The position numbers and the translations under genes are program-made. A stretch of 19,671 nucleotides of DNA from the NCBI GenBank assembly GCA_900769465.1, contig CAAGGT010000020.1, forward strand, positions 1-19,671. Direction: 5' to 3'. Positions 7,216 to 13,337 of the stretch are shown one piece after another (positions within the stretch are counted from its first letter, which is position 1; every line of letters begins with the position of its first letter). This DNA comes from Bacteroidaceae bacterium. Lineage in GTDB: Bacteria > Bacteroidota > Bacteroidia > Bacteroidales > Bacteroidaceae. The notes under the pieces are model-generated. The model searched no databases, was not told the DNA's origin, and saw only the letters and a program-made list of their open reading frames with translations.

Positions 7216-8232
7216 AGTCCTTTGAGATTTTTTGTCAGCAAGCTTTCCGATAAGCGTCCGGATGCACCAACCGCATGGATTCTTCTTGGTTCTGCACTTT
7301 CCCTTGATGAGGGCGAGCTCGTAAATGAAGTCAAGGTTACGCTGACAATCCATGAACAGGGAAAGGTTATTGTTGATACCGCTTTCGTTGAAACCGATCT
7401 CCTCCAGAAAGCGTCTTTCATCTGCCGTAAGCACTGCGGATGAACCGTATTTCCTCAGGATCATACGGTGGTCATCATCACTTGAATCCTGCCCGTTGAA
7501 TCTAACCGGAAAGAAGATCAACTGGGTGATCCTCTTGCCATCCTTTACCGGGGCGTACGTGAACGAAACTGGTGACTTCTGATCCAGTTCTATCTTCGAG
7601 GATTCAACGACCCTCTTGATGAAATCCTTGGTAAACGCATACTTGTCTTCCAGTTTGAAGATCCTTCTCAGTGCATCGATCGAGTAGGTGATTGGCTCTT
7701 TCTGACAGGCCATAAGTTCATAGAAACGCATTGAATAGCAACTTTCTAACCTAAATGCCACCTCGATGTCATATCTTGAAAAGCCACGTGAGAAGTCAAG
7801 CAATACATCCCATACACGACTGTCGACAATGAAGGATACCTGTCTGGAATGAAGTGCGATCTTCGGAAGGGCGATGATTGATATGCATTCCCATACGTCA
7901 TCATCAAGATACTCGAACGTCTTCCTGTGGAGTGACTTCAGGGCGTCTTTCACCCGGCGGTGATTCTTGTCCTCCTCATCCGCCAGGAAATCGGACAGTG
8001 GAAGAGTAACATGGACATACCCCTTCATGTCATGGCAGATCTTATGAAGATTGTCAGTCAGGACTACTCCCTCGATCTGACTTTGAGCCAGCCTGACAAG
8101 ATTGTACATCACTCTCTTCTCATACACGTTGAAGTCATACATTGCAGTGGTCGCAATGTATGACTGAACAACCTGACGCCCTCTGGTGGTGAGCGGGGAG
8201 TGCTGGGAACTGAGTATCTGCTGCTCTTCCAT
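7213..8232 (-). CDS. Rep_3 (RepB/RepA-type) plasmid replication initiator
   Basis: I choose the start at 8232 (MEEQQILSSQHSPL), giving 339 residues. The frame stays open to 8304, but those extra codons cover the predicted promoter. The protein has the two winged-helix domains of the Rep_3 initiator family: first domain RQVVQSYIATTAMYDFNVYEKRVMYNLVR, VHVTLPLSDFL and HRRVKDALKSLHRKTFEY; second domain SRYDIEVAFRLESCYSMRFYELM, YSIDALRRIFKLEDKYAF, then DFIKRVVESSKIELDQ and a final strand RITQLIFFPVRF. Such proteins bind iterons as monomers to open the origin and as dimers to repress their own promoter. Matching iterons lie immediately upstream (8320-8590), and a promoter with palindrome sits in between. 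The C-terminal 70 residues are a helical extension. The initiator makes this a replicon and not merely an integrated island. Confidence 0.9.
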   Translation of the reverse strand: MEEQQILSSQHSPLTTRGRQVVQSYIATTAMYDFNVYEKRVMYNLVRLAQSQIEGVVLTDNLHKICHDMKGYVHVTLPLSDFLADEEDKNHRRVKDALKSLHRKTFEYLDDDVWECISIIALPKIALHSRQVSFIVDSRVWDVLLDFSRGFSRYDIEVAFRLESCYSMRFYELMACQKEPITYSIDALRRIFKLEDKYAFTKDFIKRVVESSKIELDQKSPVSFTYAPVKDGKRITQLIFFPVRFNGQDSSDDDHRMILRKYGSSAVLTADERRFLEEIGFNESGINNNLSLFMDCQRNLDFIYELALIKGKCRTKKNPCGWCIRTLIGKLADKKSQRT

Positions 8233-8252
8233 CAATCTGAATCTGGACGGGA

Positions 8253-8260
8253 CAAATGTA
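8253..8260 (-). promoter_or_regulatory. -7 box of the rep promoter
   Basis: TACATTTG on the minus strand matches TAnnTTTG and lies 20 bases before the chosen ATG, implying a leader of about 14 bases. The expected -33 position holds only TTTT, so the upstream box is weak. Initiator binding nearby may matter. Confidence 0.65.
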
Positions 8261-8293
8261 GAATATTTTTGGTTAAGAAAAAATATGAATATC

Positions 8294-8305
8294 ATTGATA
8301 TCAAT
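8294..8305. repeat. 12-bp perfect palindrome upstream of rep
   Basis: ATTGATATCAAT is a perfect palindrome lying 34 bases upstream of the rep -7 box and 14 bases before the first iteron. Dimers of Rep_3 initiators usually repress from inverted repeats at their own promoter, so this is a good operator candidate. Confidence 0.55.
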
Positions 8306-8319
8306 ACTATTTTTCAAAA

Positions 8320-8590
8320 GTATTCAAAAAGTCCCATTTGCATTCACTTGGAACCCAGTGTGACCAAAGGATTGCAGCGAATGGTTACAGATTACGGTCT
8401 TCCGTAGGAAGAAACCTGATGAAAGCTCATGTAATCTCCCGGAAAAGTATTCAATATGTCCCATTTTGCTAATTAGGAATGACATTCAGGATTTTTCCTA
8501 ATTGAAAACTTTCGTATTCAAAAAGTCCCATTTGAGAAGGAAATTAGTATTCAAAAAGTCCTAATAAAGTATTCAAAAAGTCCTATTTAC
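8320..8590. repeat. Origin iterons (five copies)
   Basis: Five direct repeats share GTATTCAAAAAGTCC followed by an A/T-rich tail: 8320-8340, 8447-8468 (variant GTATTCAATATGTCC), 8514-8534, 8547-8568 and 8569-8590. The last two are 22 bases apart, the third and fourth 33, and the second and third 67, so most spacings are near multiples of a helical turn. Iterons next to a Rep_3 gene are the normal origin layout. A 9-bp inverted repeat (AATTAGGAA at 8471-8479, TTCCTAATT at 8495-8503) sits between copies two and three. Confidence 0.85.
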
Positions 8591-8908
8591 AACTTGATCT
8601 TCGCTTGTTTGCTGTTGTAAAACAGTTAGTTACAAAGATTGTTTGCGAATCACATAGCATATATAATACGCTATGCTCTTAAATAGCATAAGCATAATGC
8701 TATGTAGTACGGTGATTAAAGAGATGAAAGGGAAAAAGAAACCCCTGAGAAAGCTTAGCGTCCTTTAACTGTCGGTATTACCCGCAGTAGTAATGATACT
8801 GCAAGCATACTACGCGTATATATAATAATAGGTGTAATAGTATTGGGTAATATTATTATTTCATATTTAGAGAGTGTTAGAGCAATTCATAGACAAGGTC
8901 TGATAAAA
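8591..8908. other. Gene-free AT-rich origin flank with nested dyads
   Basis: No credible gene is visible. The stretch holds a small hairpin (CTGTT/AACAG, 8612-8625) and a 55-bp block (8652-8705) in which ACATAGCAT and ATGCTATGT form outer arms around further AGCATA/TATGCT and TAGCAT/ATGCTA repeats. It also holds GCAGTA/TACTGC (8784-8802), the palindrome TACGCGTA (8811-8818) and a run of TAATAATA-type sequence up to about 8870. An easily melted tract beside iterons is typical of the unwinding element of an origin; the dyads could also be a partition or resolution site. Confidence 0.5.
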
Positions 8909-8940
8909 CAAAAGTCCCGAGTTCGGGACTTTTGCTGTAT
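8909..8940 (-). terminator. Terminator of the DUF4143 ATPase gene
   Basis: AAAGTCCCGA and TCGGGACTTT form a 10-bp stem (12 with the flanking CA/TG pairs) and a tiny loop. In the leftward direction it follows the ATPase stop by about 20 bases and runs into TTTTGTTTTATC, a good U-tract. The rightward side also has TTTTG, so it may work both ways and shield the origin. Confidence 0.85.
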
Positions 8941-8954
8941 ATGAGAGCTCTGCT

Positions 8955-10319
8955 CTATAGGTTGTGCAGATCCAACTTGAAAATCTGATTTGTTGGAGCT
9001 GGAGACTTCTGAATGAACATCAGCATATAGATAGGCATATAGACGCGTTTATCGTCCACACGTAGATTGTCGTTGGTCAGAATATAGGCCAGTTCTAGGT
9101 TGTAGTCACGATTGGACAAGACGTTTGTCAATGCACTGTGTCTTTCGTAGTCTTTGCCAGATTTCACCTCAATTGGAATGACCTTTCCATTCTGAGCAAT
9201 AACAAAGTCCAGCTCTCCCTGCTTTTTGCTGTTGAAGTAATGCAACTCATGATCGTCGCCTCCAAAGCCGTGGCAATACAGTTCCTGAGCCACAAGATTT
9301 TCATAAATAGCACCAAAATTCTGCTTTACTTCACCCTGTAAAAGTTTAAGCTGTACGCCAGAAGCATATTGGCTAGTCAACAGTCCTACGTCATTCTGGA
9401 ATAACTTGAATAAATTCCTTAGTTCACTCAGCTTGAACGAATAGGTTGGTTCCTGAATATTCAATGTGGGGATTGCAACACCAGCATTTTTAAGCCATAG
9501 GAAGCTGTTCTCGTAACGCGAAAAACGGGCATGCTCATTGAGATTCTTCAGAATGAATCGCTTGTTCTTGGCGTCTAGTTCGGATGGTATGAGATTGAAT
9601 ATTTCGTTTATCTCAAGCTTCTTCTCCATGTCATACTGACTGATATCCCACTTGTACAGATCCAGAATTTCCTTCTGTTTCTCTTCGACCACATTAAGGT
9701 CATTAGTATCTACGTATGCTTGAACTGCAGCGGGCATGCCTCCTACAACAAGATACAGATGTACCATCTTCATCAAGGCAGCGTGTACGACTTCATCTAC
9801 AGTTGTTCTCTTCTCAAAGGCATCAGATACAGTAGCAATGACCTCGTCCGAAAGACCAAGACAACGAGAAAACTCTTCCATGTCCAATGGGAATACTTCC
9901 TTGACAGCCATGTATCCTACAGGAACACTTTCAATTCCTTTTAATTCCACACCAAGCAGACTACCGCTCAATGCATATCTGCAGCTTCCTTCATCGACTA
10001 GGAACTTTATCCAGGTTATCACCTCCGGACATTTCTGGACCTCGTCGAAGAAGATCATGGTATTGGGTAGGGAGGTCTTCTTCTTTGTGTGAGCTGAAAT
10101 GCGCAAGAGCACATCCTTAGCATTCTGGGAGCCCTTGAAGATATTGCAGGCAGAAGCATCTTCATAGAAGTTGATTTCTATAAGATTCATCTTGTGCACC
10201 TCAGCATATTTCCTTATGGCAGATGTCTTACCGACCTGTCTAGCTCCTTTGAGAAGAAGAGCTGACTTATTGTTCGCATAATGCCTTTCGATGAAGGCGT
10301 CAAGTTTCCTGGAAAGCAT
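8955..10319 (-). CDS. AAA_14/DUF4143 ATPase with C-terminal nuclease-like fold
   Basis: A 454-residue protein. The N-terminal P-loop ATPase shows Walker A GARQVGKTS (25-33), Walker B MIFFDEVQ (88-95) and a sensor-like YALSGSLLGV (115-124). The C-terminal DUF4143 part keeps the PD-(D/E)xK pattern: a leading GAIYENLVAQEL helix, then ELD (Asp 371) and IPIEVKSGK (Glu 384, Lys 386). Length is normal for the family. These ATPases are very common in Bacteroidales chromosomes and plasmids. Their job is not settled; defence, transposon-related and DNA-processing roles have been suggested. The gene is monocistronic by appearance, with its own terminator and an unusual repeat array upstream (10326-10435). 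It separates the origin from the hydrolase gene, and its promoter lies against the 3' end of that gene. Confidence 0.85.
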   Translation of the reverse strand: MLSRKLDAFIERHYANNKSALLLKGARQVGKTSAIRKYAEVHKMNLIEINFYEDASACNIFKGSQNAKDVLLRISAHTKKKTSLPNTMIFFDEVQKCPEVITWIKFLVDEGSCRYALSGSLLGVELKGIESVPVGYMAVKEVFPLDMEEFSRCLGLSDEVIATVSDAFEKRTTVDEVVHAALMKMVHLYLVVGGMPAAVQAYVDTNDLNVVEEKQKEILDLYKWDISQYDMEKKLEINEIFNLIPSELDAKNKRFILKNLNEHARFSRYENSFLWLKNAGVAIPTLNIQEPTYSFKLSELRNLFKLFQNDVGLLTSQYASGVQLKLLQGEVKQNFGAIYENLVAQELYCHGFGGDDHELHYFNSKKQGELDFVIAQNGKVIPIEVKSGKDYERHSALTNVLSNRDYNLELAYILTNDNLRVDDKRVYMPIYMLMFIQKSPAPTNQIFKLDLHNL

Positions 10320-10325
10320 AATAAT

Positions 10326-10435
10326 ACATTTTTATGTCAGCGATTCTTGGATGTTTTACATTTTTCCAATACAAAACACGAGCTCGCATGACATTTTTCC
10401 AATGCAAAAATATATAATTAGCTACATTTTTCCAA
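10326..10435 (-). repeat. Helically phased direct repeats upstream of the DUF4143 gene
   Basis: On the minus strand TTGGAAAAATGT occurs three times without mismatch (plus coordinates 10424-10435, 10391-10402, 10358-10369) at exactly 33-base steps, with a degenerate fourth copy (ATAAAAATGT-like) at 10326-10336, 32 bases further. Thirty-three bases is about three helical turns, so a bound protein would face one side. The first copy falls within the last codons of the hydrolase gene. A TATTTTTG box (10412-10405) lies between copies one and two, 19 bases after the TTGG of copy one, so copy one could double as a -33 element. Confidence 0.75.
10405..10412 (-). promoter_or_regulatory. Candidate -7 box for the DUF4143 gene
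   Basis: TATTTTTG matches TAnnTTTG. The nearest upstream TTGG, inside the first repeat, is 19 bases away. Transcription would begin near 10399 and cross the remaining repeats as a leader of about 80 bases. Confidence 0.5.
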
Positions 10436-11107
10436 GATATGTGATTCAAAAATGCTAGATATCGCCTTTTCCAGACGCTCCCTGAAGAAATCGAAGTGGT
10501 TGCCTTCATCTGTCAAGTAGGTGACTTCTTTTGACTTATCTTGAAGTATCTTAACTACCTCTTGAGTATGAACCCCAACTGATGATAGTCTTTCATTCTT
10601 TGCTTTCACCTCCTTATCGCCAAGAGACAGGAAGAATCTTTCACAACGGATATCCTGCTCCTTCAGCCACTCTGAAAATCCATCGTACCAGAAGGATCCT
10701 GAGATGGATGCGACACTGTTGAATTTGCCGGTCATTGTAGATGCCCATACTGCAAAGAGTCCTGAAAGTGATATGCCGATAAGATGTCTCTTTGGATGAG
10801 TAAGCCTGAGCGACTGTTCGGTATTGACAAAGATATCTCCAAGGAGACTCGCCAGGAAATCCTTGGCCTTTCCCCTGAAATCATCTTCTTTCGGGTTAAG
10901 GGCCGGAGCCTTCCATGGTGTCATCATGTCGTTCCACTTCATGCCTGATATCGCGACGATGTTTACAGGGTATTTCTGGACTTGCACTTCAAGCCAGTCC
11001 ATATCCGTTTCCTTCATCTTCTCAGGAAGGAGCAGATAGCACACATCGTCTGACTCAGCGGTCACGATGTCCAGGTTAAGTTCGTGATATATCCTTGAGG
11101 TTTTCAT
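10418..11107 (-). CDS. Alpha/beta-hydrolase (putative esterase)
   Basis: With the start at 11107 (MKTSRIYHELNLD) the product is 229 residues, cytoplasmic, with no signal peptide. The nucleophile elbow is GISLSGLFAVW (111-121), with Ser 113 as the likely nucleophile and Ser 115 where glycine is usual. Asp 164 in SLGDKE and His 204 in EGNHFDF complete a plausible catalytic triad in the right order. The helix after the elbow and the SISGSFWYDGF strand-loop resemble the esterase-D/BesA-like group. The substrate cannot be inferred. Upstream in-frame Met codons exist to 11143, but they lie across the promoter boxes. It is read alone from a perfect promoter and ends about 100 bases before the ATPase start. 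Confidence 0.75.
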   Translation of the reverse strand: MKTSRIYHELNLDIVTAESDDVCYLLLPEKMKETDMDWLEVQVQKYPVNIVAISGMKWNDMMTPWKAPALNPKEDDFRGKAKDFLASLLGDIFVNTEQSLRLTHPKRHLIGISLSGLFAVWASTMTGKFNSVASISGSFWYDGFSEWLKEQDIRCERFFLSLGDKEVKAKNERLSSVGVHTQEVVKILQDKSKEVTYLTDEGNHFDFFRERLEKAISSIFESHILEKCS

Positions 11108-11112
11108 TATAG

Positions 11113-11144
11113 CAAATTTACACATTCTTTCTCGACCTGACAAA
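11113..11144 (-). promoter_or_regulatory. Promoter of the hydrolase gene, nearly on the start codon
   Basis: The minus strand reads TTTG (11144-11141), 20 bases, TAAATTTG (11120-11113), an exact fit to the Bacteroides consensus. Only five bases (CTATA) separate the -7 box from the ATG at 11107, so the transcript should start at or just before the initiation codon. Confidence 0.75.
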
Positions 11145-11174
11145 CTTTAATCTTAGCAGAAAAGTCTTTAGTTT

Positions 11175-11204
11175 TTGTAGGTTAAAAATAATTATTATCT
11201 TTGT
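11175..11204 (+). promoter_or_regulatory. Promoter of the mobilization operon
   Basis: TTTG (11175-11178), 18 bases, then TATCTTTG (11197-11204). It points rightward into the oriT-like region and mobC, and is divergent from the hydrolase promoter with its -33 box only about 30 bases away. Confidence 0.65.
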
Positions 11205-11235
11205 TAAGCATTATTATGAATACGGGGTGATGGAA

Positions 11236-11340
11236 ACTCATATCTGACACAGATAGCAAGATGGGTCATTGTTTAACAACGACGAAGTTTGCGCAGTGAG
11301 CTGCGGACGACAATATGCTCCGGAGTCGCATATTCTTTAA
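11236..11340 (+). other. Candidate oriT (origin of transfer)
   Basis: The leader between the operon promoter and mobC is packed with short dyads: TATCTG/CAGATA (11241-11255, 3-base loop), TTGTT/AACAA (11269-11279), CGCAG/CTGCG (11292-11305) and AATATGC/GCATATT (11312-11334, which also contains the palindrome CTCCGGAG). An inverted repeat followed by a non-repeated stretch (GCAAGATGGGTCATT, 11256-11270) is the usual layout of a relaxase nick region. Position directly upstream of the mobilization genes fits. The exact nick site cannot be read by eye. Confidence 0.5.
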
Positions 11341-11356
11341 GAAAATAAAGGAAGGG

Positions 11357-11791
11357 ATGGGAACAATTTCAACAAAGCCAAGATGCAGATTTGTCGGCCT
11401 CAGATTCACAGAAGATGAGTTCGAGAAGATACGTACTCAGATGGCTAAGGCAGACTACCTGTCCATCTCGAAATTCATCCGTGACAGAGCTTTGAACAAG
11501 CAGATAAAAGTCCGGAAAAACATCGTCCTCACAGACAGGAACCTCCGTAATATGATCAATGACATCAGTGCAAGAATAGCCAAAATCGGAGTCGATTACA
11601 ATCAGGCCACGAAGCAGATGAACAGCTTGAGCAAGAAGACTAGATCGGACGGTTCCCCGGTGATAAACTCAAGGGCGGCCAACTTCTACCTGACCAAGGT
11701 CGCGACGATGACGATCGAGCTAAAGGAACAGATGAATCTCCTGATAAGCATAGTAGAAAGACTGGAGAAAGAGACAGAAGAACCTAACTAA
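11357..11791 (+). CDS. mobC: MobC-like relaxosome accessory protein
   Basis: I start at 11357 (MGTISTKPRCRFVG) because AAGGAAGGG directly precedes the ATG, a good ribosome-binding site. An upstream ATG at 11315 lies inside a hairpin. The 144-residue basic protein has an N-terminal ribbon-helix-helix-like segment (CRFVGLRFTEDEFEKIRTQMAKADYLSISKFIRDRAL) and a long helical C-terminus (DISARIAKIGVDYNQATKQMNSL, then TKVATMTIELKEQMNLLISIVERLEKE). This is the pattern of MobC/MbpC-type proteins, which bind oriT and help the relaxase. It is first in an operon with ssb, relaxase and coupling protein, 11 bases before ssb. Note that in Bacteroides conjugative transposons the name mobC is used for the coupling protein instead. 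Confidence 0.75.
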   Translation: MGTISTKPRCRFVGLRFTEDEFEKIRTQMAKADYLSISKFIRDRALNKQIKVRKNIVLTDRNLRNMINDISARIAKIGVDYNQATKQMNSLSKKTRSDGSPVINSRAANFYLTKVATMTIELKEQMNLLISIVERLEKETEEPN

Positions 11792-11802
11792 AAGATAAAG
11801 AC

Positions 11803-12117
11803 ATGTTACAGACAATTCAAATTATCGGCAATCTCACCGCCGATGCTGAACTTAAGGTCAGCCAGAATGGAAATGAATTCGTAGCCTTCAGGGTTGCGGT
11901 AAATGAAAACCTCGGTGACGAGAAAAGGACTACATTCTACGATGTCAGCTATCCTAAGAACAAGCTGTTCGGATATCTTAAGAAGGGCATAAGCATATAT
12001 GTGTCCGGAAGACTATCCATAAGCGCTGTGCTGGGCAAGGATGGCAAGCCTTATATGAATGCTTACATCAACGCAAGGGATGTCGATCTGTGCGGAGCTC
12101 CGCAGAAGGAGAACTGA
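11803..12117 (+). CDS. ssb: Short single-stranded-DNA-binding protein without acidic tail
   Basis: A 104-residue OB-fold protein with the Ssb pattern: N-terminal IQIIGNLTADAELKVSQNG, FVAFRVAVNE, a TTFYDVSYPKNK strand, then YLKKGISIYVSGRLS and a final INARDVDLCG. It stops soon after the OB fold and lacks the glycine-rich linker and the acidic DDDIPF-type tip by which housekeeping Ssb recruits repair and replication proteins. It lies between mobC and the relaxase, 11 and 37 bases away, so it is part of the transfer operon. A likely job is coating the single strand made at nicking or on entry to the recipient. Confidence 0.9.
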   Translation: MLQTIQIIGNLTADAELKVSQNGNEFVAFRVAVNENLGDEKRTTFYDVSYPKNKLFGYLKKGISIYVSGRLSISAVLGKDGKPYMNAYINARDVDLCGAPQKEN

Positions 12118-12154
12118 CCTTTCAAGATAGACTTCGACTTCAAGACTCTCTGAC

Positions 12155-13333
12155 ATGGTGGTGAAGATTATGAAGTCATGTCCCAGCGTCAAGAGCGCAC
12201 TGGACTATAACGAGCGGAAGGTGAGCAGCGGAGATGCCGAACTACTTGCGACGGTCAACAAAAGGGCCTGTGACGCATCAATACAGGACACCTTCCGCTT
12301 TTACGAAAACAGGAACATCAGAAGCCGGGATGTATCCTTTCATATGTCAATAAATCCGTCGGAGAATGACGGCATGACTCCGGATAAGGCTCTGGAGTTT
12401 ATTGACGACCTGATGAAGGGATTAGGGTATGGAAACCAGCCCTATGCCGTCTACAGACACACCGATATCGAGAGGGAACACTACCACGTGGTGTCCGTCA
12501 AGGTGAATGAAGACGGGAAGAAGATCCGAGACCGTCAGGAGAAGCGTAGGGCAGTGGACCTGACACGCCAGCTGGCGGATAAATACGGATTCACCCTGGG
12601 TAATGGAAATGCGCAGCATATGAGTGACCTGGGAATAGACACACGCAGGTTCACGCCGTCAGCCGGTAATGTTCTGGCACAGATGGAGGCGATCTTCAAC
12701 GAATGCTGCAAGTATCACTTCACGACATTCGCCCAATTCCAGATGATAATGGAGAATCATGGAATTGGCGTAGATTACAGGACTGGAAACGAGAATGTCA
12801 TCATTCTTCAGGGACTGGACGGTCAAGGCAAACCCTGTACTGCTCCTATCGATGAGAGGGATACCGCCCTGTCAATGTATGAACTGTATGAGAAGCGGGC
12901 GCTTTCATGCCGCGGAAGGACATCTATCAGGCAGCGGGAACTCTCCAAGGTAGACTCGCTGGCGTCTTTCTGCATCCCACGTTCAACCAGCGAGAGTCAC
13001 TTCAGCAACATGCTGAAGAGACATGACATCGATCTGAAGATCCACCGAGCGCCAAACGGTAATATCATTGGAGCCACATTCGTGGATCATGCGACAAAGA
13101 GCGCCTTCAAATGCTCGGAGTTGCCGACTTTCAAACTTAACCTTATACAGGCCGCTGACTCTTCAACCCAGTGGCACGCGAACATCACCAGCACTCAAGG
13201 CACAACCGCCGTGCAGAGCGGCGACGGTCCTGGAATTATGGACGTGCTTGAAGGACTGGGAGCGGGGCGTTCGTCAGAAATGGAGATGATGGACGACGAG
13301 AACAAAGGCAAGAAGAAAGGAAAGAAACGATAA
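12155..13333 (+). CDS. Relaxase (mobilization nuclease, MOBP-like)
   Basis: A 392-residue relaxase. The N-terminal domain carries a possible catalytic tyrosine at 18 (ALDYNERKV) and the metal-binding histidine set H102, H109, H111 in YRHTDIEREHYHVVSVKV, the hallmark of the Relaxase/VirD2 family (PF03432). It nicks oriT, stays joined to the 5' end and pilots the strand to the coupling protein. A middle helical region (TTFAQFQMIMENHGIGVDY) resembles other Bacteroidales relaxases. The C-terminus is lysine-rich (KGKKKGKKR), often a sign of DNA or secretion-channel contact. The coupling-protein gene begins four bases after its stop, so the two are tightly co-expressed. MOB class is assigned by eye and could be a neighbouring class. 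Confidence 0.9.
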   Translation: MVVKIMKSCPSVKSALDYNERKVSSGDAELLATVNKRACDASIQDTFRFYENRNIRSRDVSFHMSINPSENDGMTPDKALEFIDDLMKGLGYGNQPYAVYRHTDIEREHYHVVSVKVNEDGKKIRDRQEKRRAVDLTRQLADKYGFTLGNGNAQHMSDLGIDTRRFTPSAGNVLAQMEAIFNECCKYHFTTFAQFQMIMENHGIGVDYRTGNENVIILQGLDGQGKPCTAPIDERDTALSMYELYEKRALSCRGRTSIRQRELSKVDSLASFCIPRSTSESHFSNMLKRHDIDLKIHRAPNGNIIGATFVDHATKSAFKCSELPTFKLNLIQAADSSTQWHANITSTQGTTAVQSGDGPGIMDVLEGLGAGRSSEMEMMDDENKGKKKGKKR

Positions 13334-13337
13334 GGTA

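Noticed and set aside
8233..8304. Upstream start for the replication initiator
   Set aside because: The extra codons overlap the TACATTTG promoter box and encode a hydrophobic stretch not expected in a Rep_3 protein.
8320..8590. CRISPR array
   Set aside because: The repeats are short, unevenly spaced and without unique spacers of constant length; they sit beside a Rep_3 gene, so iterons are the right reading.
9736..10092. 118-codon rightward frame opposite the ATPase gene
   Set aside because: It lies wholly antisense to a strongly supported gene, has low-complexity composition and no promoter or start context.
10300..10509. 69-codon leftward frame with a repeated WKNV peptide
   Set aside because: The peptide repeat is just the translation of the 33-base DNA repeats; the frame overlaps the hydrolase end and lacks independent support as a gene.
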